DNA of 10,097 bases from an uncultured Prevotella sp. (GTDB taxonomy: Bacteria; Bacteroidota; Bacteroidia; Bacteroidales; Bacteroidaceae): positions 1 through 10,097 of the forward strand of contig UQCW01000071.1 of assembly GCA_900539625.1 (NCBI GenBank). Direction: 5' to 3'. Positions 1 to 6,922 of this stretch are shown piece after piece. The translations under genes were made by a program, and so were the position numbers. The notes under the pieces are model-generated. The model made no database searches, was not told the DNA's origin, and saw only the letters and a program-made list of their open reading frames with translations. Position 1 is the stretch's first letter; every line of letters begins with the position of its first letter.

Positions 1-7
1 TTAGCAA

Positions 8-50
8 AGGGTAAAACGAACTATTTTAGCTCGTTTTACCCTATTTTTTT
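8..50 (+). terminator. Rho-independent terminator of an upstream gene
   Basis: A perfect 12-bp inverted repeat (AGGGTAAAACGA at 8-19, TCGTTTTACCCT at 31-42) encloses an 11-nt loop. It is followed by an A and seven T's (44-50), the classic intrinsic terminator layout for plus-strand transcription. The gene it serves lies left of the window. Its position directly before the headless ORF6N fragment suggests that a rearrangement junction lies between them. Confidence 0.85.
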
Positions 51-66
51 ACGCAATCCTTATCCC

Positions 67-384
67 GAACTCGCGTTTATAGATAATTATGTGGATGAAA
101 CAGTATTGACATTGCTTGACAAAAGGGGAGCAGAAGTATCCGCTGTAATCTATACCCAACAGATAGGCCGTCAATTCCAACTTGACATAGACCGCCATAA
201 TGCTCAATATGCTCCTGTAGAAGTGAACACTTTTCGTCTATCGCATGACCGTTTCCTTTGTATTGACGACGATGTTTATCACATTGGAGCATCCATCAAA
301 GACCTGGGCAAAAAATGGTTCGGCTTCTCAAAGATGGAAATACTAACACCAAATGAATTGGTGGCACGAATCAACAGAGAGTAA
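67..384 (+). pseudogene. C-terminal remnant of an ORF6N/PLD-like protein
   Basis: The reading frame ending at the TAA at 382-384 resembles, from memory, the C-terminal PLD-like part of Bacteroidota proteins with an N-terminal ORF6N (KilA-N-like) DNA-binding domain. Family-like sequence begins around FIDNYVDETVLTLLDKR, slightly before the only plausible start, a GTG at 91 that would give 97 residues. Numbered from that GTG, H52-x-R54-x4-D59 is a variant of the phospholipase D HxKxxxxD motif, followed by GASIKDLGKKW. The ORF6N half is absent: codons 1-66 stay open but do not look like the family and contain the terminator at 8-50. I therefore read this as a truncated remnant. A short expressed protein from the GTG is possible but has no visible promoter or ribosome binding site. 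Family assignment is moderately sure, pseudogene status somewhat less so. Confidence 0.62.
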
Positions 385-432
385 TCCATACACAATAAGC
401 AGGTGGTAAGTTAGTCCCTCGCAGCGACATAT

Positions 433-459
433 AACAAAAGCGGAATAACGCTTCTTGTT
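433..459 (+). terminator. Weak hairpin after the ORF6N remnant
   Basis: AACAAAAGCG (433-442) pairs with CGCTTcTTGTT (449-459) around a 6-nt loop, with one bulged C. It lies 49 bases after the remnant's stop codon. There is no T-run behind it, so its role as a terminator is doubtful; it may be only a residual structure. Confidence 0.3.
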
Positions 460-461
460 CC

Positions 462-581
462 ATTCCCTATACTTGCCAGCGAACGCGGGACGATGCACGA
501 CCGAACGTCGCCCTGCGTGCGGTCGTGTCTCGTCCCACGTGCGGTCGTACCTCGTCCCGCGTTCGCTGACAAGTAAGGAAT
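462..581. repeat. GC-rich imperfect inverted repeat with a 22-bp tandem unit
   Basis: The left arm (462-503) and right arm (542-581) are reverse complements at 36 of 40 aligned positions with one 2-nt gap, including a perfect 17-bp core (CAGCGAACGCGGGACGA on the left). The interval also carries two direct copies of CGTGCGGTCGTNNCTCGTCCC (516-536 and 538-558, 19 of 21 identical, period 22), and the left arm holds a third copy inverted. No coding function is seen. It resembles an intergenic REP-like or degenerate MITE-like element; the class is an inference. Confidence 0.75.
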
Positions 582-629
582 CTGTAGTTTTTCTCCTTAG
601 GCTGAGGTGTAATCGTCTGTTGCGGCGCC

Positions 630-785
630 AGCATTGTAGCTCACTTTGCTTGCAAAGTGAGGGCCACGAATACGTAGCGAATATGGCCAGCGCTTTGGGG
701 CATGACTTTGTTGGATTTTAGCCGTGTTTGTCCGCCACAATATGCGTTCCCCCCTCACTTTGCAAGCAAAGTGAGCTACAGTGCT
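630..785. repeat. 34-bp inverted repeat with palindromic arms (MITE-like)
   Basis: Arms 630-663 and 752-785 are reverse complements at 33 of 34 positions, with a perfect 29-bp core (635-663 and 752-780). Each arm is itself a hairpin: CTCACTTTGC, two bases, GCAAAGTGAG (640-661 and 754-775). The 88 bases between the arms have no recognisable gene. No convincing target-site duplication flanks the arms, so a transposed MITE is only one reading; a REP-like or RNA-structure element is another. Confidence 0.8.
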
Positions 786-816
786 TCGCCTCAGACCTTC
801 GCCGAATGTTCGCGCA

Positions 817-859
817 GCGCCTCCTTGCCAACCTTGATTTTTTTGGATTTTGAACACCC
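817..859 (-). repeat. Dispersed intergenic repeat, left copy
   Basis: Read on the minus strand, this starts GGGTGTTCAAAAT and contains ATCAAGGTTGG. It matches 10020-10062 on the plus strand at 38 of 43 ungapped positions. It lies past the 3' end of the minus-strand GH31 gene, in the same orientation relative to that gene as the right copy has to the ABC-F gene. No coding role is apparent. Confidence 0.75.
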
Positions 860-902
860 ACTTATACCCCCAAAAACCGTGAGTTTCCCACTGGGTCGCA
901 TA

Positions 903-951
903 CAAAAAGCCCCGCGCCGCTCCTTGATGAAACAAGGAATGCCGCGGGGCT
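903..951 (-). terminator. Rho-independent terminator of the GH31 gene
   Basis: The arms AGCCCCGCG (908-916) and CGCGGGGCT (943-951) are perfectly complementary. Inside them TCCTTG (921-926) pairs with CAAGGA (933-938). Read on the minus strand, the hairpin is followed by TTTTTGT (from positions 908-902). It lies about 125 bases past the GH31 stop codon and is the natural end of that transcript. Confidence 0.85.
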
Positions 952-1023
952 TATCGTTTAGCTGCCACCTTCCGCTACTGTACTGGCGGGGCGAAAGGAG
1001 CAGAGAGACTATTATGTGTTGTA

Positions 1024-1054
1024 TGGCCTCAAGGCGTTGCCGCCGACGAGGCCA
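1024..1054 (-). other. Hairpin in the GH31 3' untranslated region
   Basis: TGGCCTC (1024-1030) and GAGGCCA (1048-1054) are perfect inverted repeats, with an inner GGCG/CGCC pair. It lies 21 bases past the GH31 stop codon and has no T-run on the minus strand, so it is not an intrinsic terminator itself. It may protect the mRNA 3' end or may be without function. Confidence 0.4.
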
Positions 1055-1075
1055 TCAGCCGTTTTTCTGCGGTTT

Positions 1076-4000
1076 TCAGAACTTCACCGTTCCGAGGTTG
1101 CGGTCGACGAGCATGCCATCTTGGGCTTTGAGGTTGAACTTGCCAGCCTTCTTGGCCTTAAACTTGATGGTGAAGAGCTCGTGGCTACCTTCGTCAAGGA
1201 GGAAGTTGTTGCCACGGTTGACGAAGGTCGGATAAAGCGCCTTTTGGCCGTTGGTGTGCAAGCGGTCGTAGGTGAGGTTATCCATTTCCTTCATGCCGAC
1301 CAGCGTTGTGCCAACATATTCCAGTTCGTTGACGTTGTATGGCAAAGCGAAGCTCAAGCCATTCACGTAGTGGAGGTCCTTGCCCGACACTTTGATTTCG
1401 ATGATGTCGCCAGCGGCAAACGTCTTCTTGTTTGGCGTGAGCACGAGCGAGCCGCTCACCTTGTCGTTGCTGTTGCGAACACCGCCATCGAGTTCCGTGG
1501 TGACCACAGAGATGTCGTAAGCGTCGATGAGTCCGTTCTGGTTGATGTCACCGTCCTTCACGTAGTCGAAGTCGGCATCGCCAACACGCAGACCTGTGTA
1601 GTTCATATAAGAGGTGAGGTCGTTTTCGTCGATGCGCTTGTCGTGGTTGATGTCGCCCTGGATGAAGCTTTCGCTGCCCTCTTTCTTGAAGATATACATT
1701 TCACGACCGGAACCGAAGTCGCCAACAGCTTCCGTGATGGCAATCTTCACGTAGCGTGCCTTCGGCATGCCTTCAAACTTGAAGGTCTTCGTGGTGTTGT
1801 CGCGCTTCCAGGTGAAGGCCACAGGCGCGGTCCAAGTCTGGCGGTCGGTGCTGTAAGAGACAGAGCCCTTGAGGAGCGTACCGTTGGCAGCGTCTTCACG
1901 CGGCATGTATTCTATGCGGTCGAGTTCGCTCACGGCGCGAAGATCGAGCGTCATGTCAAACGGAACGGCTTTGGCGCCCCACTTCGTGTGCCAGCCCGAC
2001 TTCTCGTCGAAGTCGAAGAGCTTGCTCACGCCCTGTCCGCCCTGACCTTCTGCGGTGCAGGTGGCCTTGATGTCTTTGACAGCCCATTCGAGCGGATTGC
2101 TCTGGGTGGTGCCACTGACGGTGGTCCAAGGCGAATAGCCGTCTTTGTTCACGGCACGCACCTTGAAACTGTAGGTTGTTTCAGGCTGGAGCTCGTCGAA
2201 GGTAAATTCCGTGTCGCGGATGGTTGAATACAGCATATCGCCAAATTCCACTTCATAGAAGTCGGCATTTTCCACCTTCTCCCAAGAGGGGGTGAGGGTG
2301 AAGACGCCGGTGCCGTTTTCAGCGACAACAGCCTTCGGTGCCTGCAAGCTGCCGCTGCTGACGGCGAGACGGTTTTCAGGTGCAAATTCGAAGCCGTTGA
2401 CAACGACTTCCACGCCCTGTTCAACCACGTCGGCCTTGCCGAGCTTGACGAGCAACTGCGGATTCTTCTTGATCACCACCTTGGCCATTTCGGTGCCTGG
2501 CGTTGAGAAGCGGTTGAGGTTGGGAGCGGCGTTGTAGAAGTAAACGTTGGTGCCCTTCTCGAAATCTTCAAGCGAAGAAACAGCGGTGAGCTTCACGCTC
2601 TTGCCTCCCACCTTGGCGGTGAGTTTCTTGGGCTGTGCCGAAACGTTGATGCGCAGTTCCGTCTCCTTTTCGCGAACGAAACCGTTGTATCCGCCAATGG
2701 TCGGAGCGATGCTAACCGTTAGTTTCTGCTTGTCGACATGCGTATGAACGAGCGTACGCGTGTTGCGTCCGGAAAGGTATTCCTGCGTCGTGCCGTCGTC
2801 GTCGTATTCCGTGAACTCAGCGTCGCTGTCGGCATAGATTTCATAGGCACGGAAATCCTGGCGTATGCCGCTCGGATTGTTGTTGGGGTTGGTCATCGGG
2901 ATGATGGCGTCGGCCTTGACAAAGACAGGGAGCTTCCAGAGCGGCGCGTCGAAGTTGTTGATGATGCGGCCGCCAGTGTAAACGTCGCCCGTGTAGTAGT
3001 CCACCCACTTGCCGTTTGGCAGATAAATGCCGTTGCGCACGTCGTTGCCTTCCTTGTCCATCTTGGTGTCTTTATAGATTGGAGCCACGAGGAAGGAAGG
3101 ACCATACATAAACTGATACTGAGTTTTCGTGCCGAGGGTATAGTCGCTCGGATAGTCGAGGAACATGGCGCGAATCATCGGTTTGCCGTCAACGGCCTCA
3201 GCAGCAATGCTGTAGGTGTAAGGTATCAGTTCCGACTTCAGTTTGAGGTAAGAGCGGTTGATGCTCGTTGCCGGTTCGCCGAGCACATGCGGATATTTCG
3301 GGTTGCTGCCCCAGCCGTCCATGTTGAGTTCCATCGGCGTGAAGGTCTTCCACTGAAATTCGCGCACATTGACAGGCAGGTTCTTTCCGCCGAAGATACC
3401 GTCGACGTCCGACGTGATGTTGGGTTGTCCGGAGAGTCCAGAACCGATGAATGTCGGGATGTGGAAGCGAATGTATTCCCAGTCGCCGCCAGTCTGGTCG
3501 CCGCTCCAGATACCAGCATAGCGCTGTGTGCCGGCCCAGCCGTCGAGAGAGATGATGAACGGACGGGCATTTGAGCCATAGTAGGGCATCACTTCGCCCA
3601 CGTCGGCCACACCGTTGAGGCCGAAGCTATAGCCGGCGCCCACCCAGGCAACATCGGTTTTCAGAACACGCACACCAGCGTCGCGCACTTCCTTGATGAT
3701 GTCGCGCTGAAGCAATCCTTCAACGCCTTCGCGCGGATGGAGGTCGCTCTGGGTCCAGAGTCCCACCTCTACGCCCTTTGAGCGGGCATAATCGCCAAAC
3801 TGCTTGAGGTTTTGGATGTTGCCGTCCAGCGTACCGGTCTGGCCGTAGCCAGCACCGTAGCCGTCGTTAGGCAGGAACCATCCGAGGGGCATATCGTTGT
3901 TGAGGTAACGGTCGATGGCTGCGCGGGCAGAGAACTGGTAGTTGTTTTTCTCCCCATTGAGGCTTTCTTTGATGCCGCCGTTGTCTTTCTGGCTCTCGTT

Positions 4001-4936
4001 GTAGCGCTTGCCGTCTTCATAGAGCATGAAGCCGTTTTCCGCTTGCTTCCAGTAGTCGCGGTTGTAGGCGTTGAGGTGGCCCTGATAGAAGCCAAACTTT
4101 GGCAGGAGCACGGGGTTGCCGGTGAGCTGATAGAAGTCGTTGAGGAGTTCAACGGCACCGTTGTCAACCATGACGAAAGCATCGAGATAATCCTCGTCGT
4201 GCGTCAGCACCACCTTGCCTGGCTCCGTTGCGCCGAAGTCATAACGGCCCGGCTTGAAGGTGTACCACATCACGCCGTAGCCACGGGTGCTCCAATAGAA
4301 AGGCGTTGGAGAAGCCACACCGCCGTCAACCCAGTTGTTGGTGTTGACGATGGCAATGCTCTTGCCCTTGTGTGAGAAGCGTCCGTTTTGCACACCGCCG
4401 CCGAAGAAATATTCATCAGGACGCGCAGCAAACGTCAGTTTGGTTTTGCTCTTATCGAAAACCACTGGTGCGATTTCGTCAACCACCGTTTCGCCCGTCT
4501 GCTTGTTCACGACGGAGAAGAGGCCCGTGGTGCAGTTGATATTGATGGCAGTGCGTGAGGTGGATATGGCGACTGTGCCGTTTTGCTTGCTCACGGTCAC
4601 ACCGCCAGTGGCGCGGCGGGCGTTGGCCGTCAGGATCTGCGCTGCAGGCTTGGCCTTCGGGTCGCGGAGGATGCCGCCGTTGTCGTCGCGGAAGATGCGC
4701 ACGATGTTAGGTCCGTAGAAGTCGAACATCATCATCTTGCCATCGGCATAGATGACTTCGACGGTTGTCGGGTTGATTTGCCGAACATCGGCAATGAGCT
4801 GCGAGCCGGCCGTCTGCGTTGTGGTTGGCAACGGCAGGGGTTTGGCTTCAAGCGCAGCACTGCCAACAAGGGTCAGCGGCAACGCCAAAGCGATGGCGGC
4901 GCAGCGCCCTGTGAGGTTCTTGCGATTTTTTTTCAT
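1076..4936 (-). CDS. Secreted GH31 alpha-glycosidase with Fn3, CBM32, dockerin and cohesin-like modules
   Basis: A 1286-residue exported glycoside hydrolase of family 31, which removes terminal alpha-linked sugars with retention of configuration. Domains by approximate residue: Sec signal peptide 1-31 (no lipobox); N-terminal beta-sandwich 45-270; (beta/alpha)8 barrel 275-600; C-terminal beta domains 600-860; fibronectin type III 865-945; discoidin/CBM32 948-1085; type I dockerin 1093-1150; cohesin-like domain 1158-1286. The likely nucleophile is D428 (LKTDVAWVGAGY) and the acid/base D480 (WSGDQTGGDW); GLSGQPNITSDVDG is the usual GH31 segment after it. The dockerin has two EF-hand-like loops: D1095, N1097, D1099, D1103, D1106 and D1130, N1132, N1134, D1138, D1141. 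The nucleophile motif lacks the glutamate of the common DMNE and DxxE forms, and the architecture recalls the GH31 alpha-N-acetylgalactosaminidases (subfamily 18), so mucin-type O-glycans are a plausible target; this is inference. It is transcribed alone, with its own promoter and terminator. Confidence 0.93.
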   Translation of the reverse strand: MKKNRKNLTGRCAAIALALPLTLVGSAALEAKPLPLPTTTQTAGSQLIADVRQINPTTVEVIYADGKMMMFDFYGPNIVRIFRDDNGGILRDPKAKPAAQILTANARRATGGVTVSKQNGTVAISTSRTAININCTTGLFSVVNKQTGETVVDEIAPVVFDKSKTKLTFAARPDEYFFGGGVQNGRFSHKGKSIAIVNTNNWVDGGVASPTPFYWSTRGYGVMWYTFKPGRYDFGATEPGKVVLTHDEDYLDAFVMVDNGAVELLNDFYQLTGNPVLLPKFGFYQGHLNAYNRDYWKQAENGFMLYEDGKRYNESQKDNGGIKESLNGEKNNYQFSARAAIDRYLNNDMPLGWFLPNDGYGAGYGQTGTLDGNIQNLKQFGDYARSKGVEVGLWTQSDLHPREGVEGLLQRDIIKEVRDAGVRVLKTDVAWVGAGYSFGLNGVADVGEVMPYYGSNARPFIISLDGWAGTQRYAGIWSGDQTGGDWEYIRFHIPTFIGSGLSGQPNITSDVDGIFGGKNLPVNVREFQWKTFTPMELNMDGWGSNPKYPHVLGEPATSINRSYLKLKSELIPYTYSIAAEAVDGKPMIRAMFLDYPSDYTLGTKTQYQFMYGPSFLVAPIYKDTKMDKEGNDVRNGIYLPNGKWVDYYTGDVYTGGRIINNFDAPLWKLPVFVKADAIIPMTNPNNNPSGIRQDFRAYEIYADSDAEFTEYDDDGTTQEYLSGRNTRTLVHTHVDKQKLTVSIAPTIGGYNGFVREKETELRINVSAQPKKLTAKVGGKSVKLTAVSSLEDFEKGTNVYFYNAAPNLNRFSTPGTEMAKVVIKKNPQLLVKLGKADVVEQGVEVVVNGFEFAPENRLAVSSGSLQAPKAVVAENGTGVFTLTPSWEKVENADFYEVEFGDMLYSTIRDTEFTFDELQPETTYSFKVRAVNKDGYSPWTTVSGTTQSNPLEWAVKDIKATCTAEGQGGQGVSKLFDFDEKSGWHTKWGAKAVPFDMTLDLRAVSELDRIEYMPREDAANGTLLKGSVSYSTDRQTWTAPVAFTWKRDNTTKTFKFEGMPKARYVKIAITEAVGDFGSGREMYIFKKEGSESFIQGDINHDKRIDENDLTSYMNYTGLRVGDADFDYVKDGDINQNGLIDAYDISVVTTELDGGVRNSNDKVSGSLVLTPNKKTFAAGDIIEIKVSGKDLHYVNGLSFALPYNVNELEYVGTTLVGMKEMDNLTYDRLHTNGQKALYPTFVNRGNNFLLDEGSHELFTIKFKAKKAGKFNLKAQDGMLVDRNLGTVKF

Positions 4937-5001
4937 TGCGTATAGTGTGTAATTGTGTTTTGTATGCAGAAATCAATCTGAACAGGCTGCTGTTCAGTCT
5001 T

Positions 5002-5009
5002 CAAAGTTA
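5002..5009 (-). promoter_or_regulatory. Putative -7 box of the GH31 gene
   Basis: On the minus strand this reads TAACTTTG, a full match to the Bacteroidota -7 consensus TAnnTTTG, 65 bases before the ATG. No TTTG stands at the usual -33 distance, so only half of the promoter is supported. The predicted leader is about 60 nt and has no clear Shine-Dalgarno sequence, as is usual in this phylum. Confidence 0.55.
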
Positions 5010-5038
5010 AACAAAAAAATGCAGATGGTGTCACGCGG

Positions 5039-5110
5039 AAAAGAAAAAGGTGTTCTGAAAATATGGAACTGAATCTGCGAGATTCAAATTCCTTATTTTC
5101 AGGACACCTT
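5039..5110 (-). terminator. Long hairpin terminator of the DUF4270 gene
   Basis: The arms at 5047-5062 and 5095-5110 match at 15 of 16 positions (the exception can form a G-U pair in RNA). Inside them lie two more paired segments, GGAA/TTCC (5065-5068, 5089-5092) and GAATCT/AGATTC (5071-5076, 5080-5085), around a 3-nt loop. Read on the minus strand, the hairpin is followed by a T-rich tract (complement of 5039-5048). It separates the lipoprotein gene from the GH31 promoter. The 64-nt stem is longer than most intrinsic terminators. Confidence 0.75.
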
Positions 5111-5176
5111 CTATGGCTTTCCCAACGGCGGTTGGGCCAACTGCCGATGAGTTTTTTATTTAGTAATGGTAAGTCA

Positions 5177-6667
5177 TTACTTGTTTTCGAAACGGCTGTA
5201 GACCACGTCCATCTTGACGAGTCCCTGCGGCCCGCCCTTAAGCATGGTGCTGTACATTCCCAACTGGTTTTTCACGCTGTGGATAACGGTGGAGACAACG
5301 CCGTAACTGTTGGTCGACGTCGTGGTCACGACATCCACCGGAATGAGGTACACCTTGTTCCAGTCGGGGTTTTGCGCTTCCCAAGCGGCCCATTTCGCCT
5401 TGCGAACAGCCTCGCTGTCTTGCGGCGTAACGCGAGCTTCCCTGTCGCGTTTGTTCTTCAGATTGGTGATAAGGCGCGAGATGTTTGAGAAGGAGTAGGC
5501 GTTATAGGTTTTGTTGTATTCTGCCAGGAAAGAATAGGAATCGTCGGTGACGCGGCTGTTTTCGAAGAACGAATAGGCCATAGCCTTCGGCACGAGCATG
5601 ATGCGCTTTGGCGCACCGATGGCGTTGGCGGTGTGGTTGTTGGTGTTGACCGTGGTCAGGGTGACAGAGGCCGCGTTAATCGTGTCGTTGTAATGCGCTC
5701 CATCAACGATTTCATTCATCGGCAGTTCCAGTTCGGTGAAAAGTCCGGCTGGCGACTTGATATAGGTGTAGTCGTTGTCGGGGTTGAGCATCGAAGCCGG
5801 AATCGTATTATCGATCATGGTTTGCTGGATGACTTCCTGCGTGGCAGCCATGCGCTGCATACCGTTGACGATGGTGTCTTTACCCTTTTCCGTGCTGTGG
5901 TAACGGAAGAAGATGTCGAGCGTGGAAGTACGCGCCTGCGCCATCGAACCAACGCCGCCCTTTATCTGGAAGTAGAAGCCGGGGCAGACGTGATGGATAA
6001 ACTGGTAGGAATTGCTGTAGAACTTAGGATTCTCGTAGTATTTCTCAACGAGGAAACGTCCGTAGTCCTCTGGCAGACGCACCACGATGTTGCGGCTGAG
6101 CGACGTGATGGAATCCGGACGGCTAAGGTCTTTGATGGCATAGCTCAGCGTGGTGCGCTGGCCCTTGCCTGGCGTGTAATAGTCTTCGGGCGAGAGGTTG
6201 GTATAGAAATTCTCGTTTTCCTTTATCACCTTGGCCGTATCAAGTTCCTGCACGGCGAGCTTCATCGTCTGCAGCGAGTCACCGTAATAGTCGTTGATGA
6301 AAATGCGGATGGCGCAGGAGTCGATAATCAGTTTGCCCTCGGCATCGGTCAGCATCTTCTTGCGCTCTGGATAGATGGTGTTTTCGAGCACATTAAACTG
6401 CGCCATGAAGTTGCACGTGGTCTTGGCACGCGTTTCCGGGTCAACCACGCAACCAAGATAGCTGTTGTTGGTGTTGGCCAACACGGAGTCTGAAAGCACG
6501 GTGCGCGATTTGACGCTAAACGTCTGCTGGGAACTTGCCACCACGTCCTGGCCGGGCATAACGCCAGAGCCAATGGCAGCCGTGTCGTCGTCGCAGGCTG
6601 CGAAGAACACCGCAGAAATGGCAACAGCCATGAAAAGGCGAATGGATTTGCTGATTATTTTTTTCAC
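5177..6667 (-). CDS. DUF4270 family lipoprotein
   Basis: A 496-residue lipoprotein that I recognise as DUF4270, a Bacteroidota-specific family without an established function. The N-terminus (MKKIISKSIR, then a hydrophobic stretch ending VFFAAC) is a type II signal peptide with lipid attachment at C25. The acidic run DDD directly after the cysteine resembles the lipoprotein export signal that directs Bacteroidota lipoproteins to the cell surface. The segment AAIGSGVMPGQDV after it is typical of the family start. The rest is predicted to be extracytoplasmic and beta-rich, with no catalytic motif that I recognise. The start at 6667 is supported by the signal peptide and a -7 box 53 bases upstream. 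A hairpin AGTAATG/CATTACT (5162-5168, 5175-5181) overlaps the stop codon. The long terminator at 5039-5110 argues against cotranscription with the GH31 gene, so a functional link between them is not supported. Confidence 0.88.
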   Translation of the reverse strand: MKKIISKSIRLFMAVAISAVFFAACDDDTAAIGSGVMPGQDVVASSQQTFSVKSRTVLSDSVLANTNNSYLGCVVDPETRAKTTCNFMAQFNVLENTIYPERKKMLTDAEGKLIIDSCAIRIFINDYYGDSLQTMKLAVQELDTAKVIKENENFYTNLSPEDYYTPGKGQRTTLSYAIKDLSRPDSITSLSRNIVVRLPEDYGRFLVEKYYENPKFYSNSYQFIHHVCPGFYFQIKGGVGSMAQARTSTLDIFFRYHSTEKGKDTIVNGMQRMAATQEVIQQTMIDNTIPASMLNPDNDYTYIKSPAGLFTELELPMNEIVDGAHYNDTINAASVTLTTVNTNNHTANAIGAPKRIMLVPKAMAYSFFENSRVTDDSYSFLAEYNKTYNAYSFSNISRLITNLKNKRDREARVTPQDSEAVRKAKWAAWEAQNPDWNKVYLIPVDVVTTTSTNSYGVVSTVIHSVKNQLGMYSTMLKGGPQGLVKMDVVYSRFENK

Positions 6668-6719
6668 GTTGAGTTGGTTTGTTTGTTATGGGGAGCCGAA
6701 TGGCTATGCTTTTGCGTGG

Positions 6720-6727
6720 CAAATTTA
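6720..6727 (-). promoter_or_regulatory. Putative -7 box of the DUF4270 gene
   Basis: The minus strand reads TAAATTTG, matching TAnnTTTG, 53 bases before the ATG at 6667. A TTTG at -33 is not evident. The predicted leader is about 45 nt. Confidence 0.5.
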
Positions 6728-6862
6728 CGTAGCATTTTTGAAACGCGGTGGTTTCTTATTACTATTTTTTCCTAATTCACTGATTTCTCCGTGATTTTCC
6801 AATCAGGAGTTTGCCTCCTCAGAGATATTTTTCCCTGCTTGGAGCCGTCAGACTCACGCCTC

Positions 6863-6897
6863 AAAAGCCGCCGTCGGCGCTTGGTTGGAAGAAGCGC
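6863..6897 (-). terminator. Possible terminator of the EEP-family gene
   Basis: Two small structures follow the stop codon at 6923 on the minus strand. GCGCTT/AAGCGC (6877-6882, 6892-6897) forms a 6-bp stem. Overlapping it, CGCC-GAC-GGCG, extended by AAG/CTT with one bulge (6863-6882), is followed by TTTT. The second is the better terminator candidate, but the T-run is short. Confidence 0.4.
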
Positions 6898-6922
6898 AAG
6901 GCGGGCCCAATCCCCCCGCTTC

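Larger units (their letters stand above)
385..1075. other. Repeat-rich intergenic region without a credible gene
   Basis: This stretch of 691 bases separates the ORF6N remnant from the GH31 gene. Several open frames cross it on both strands, but they run through inverted repeats, lack ribosome binding sites and domain-like sequence, and their peptides repeat the same palindrome-encoded segment (HFASKV/HFACKV). It holds a weak hairpin (433-459), a GC-rich inverted repeat (462-581), a nested-palindrome inverted repeat (630-785), one copy of a dispersed repeat (817-859), the GH31 terminator (903-951) and a further hairpin (1024-1054). Confidence 0.75.

Noticed and set aside
462..581. CRISPR array
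   Set aside because: There are only two direct copies, with a one-base gap and a third copy inverted; there are no spacers of regular length and no cas genes in the window.
597..935. 112-codon minus-strand frame across the repeats, and similar plus-strand frames at 455-721 and 702-1235
   Set aside because: They run through the palindromes and the GH31 terminator, so their peptides are translations of repeats (HFACKV/HFASKV) rather than a protein family.
1016..2227. 403-codon open frame on the plus strand opposite the GH31 gene
   Set aside because: It lies wholly antisense to well-recognised GH31 C-terminal modules, has no domain-like sequence, and arises from the GC-rich third-position bias of the real gene.
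5121..5157. Plus-strand terminator (CGGCGGTTGG/CCAACTGCCG followed by TTTTTT)
   Set aside because: The hairpin is real, but no plus-strand gene ends nearby and the T-run begins several bases after the stem, so a terminator role is not supported.
1076..6667. Polysaccharide utilisation locus formed by the GH31 and DUF4270 genes
   Set aside because: No SusC/SusD pair or sensor-regulator is present, DUF4270 is not SusD or SusE, and a strong terminator plus a separate promoter lie between the two genes.
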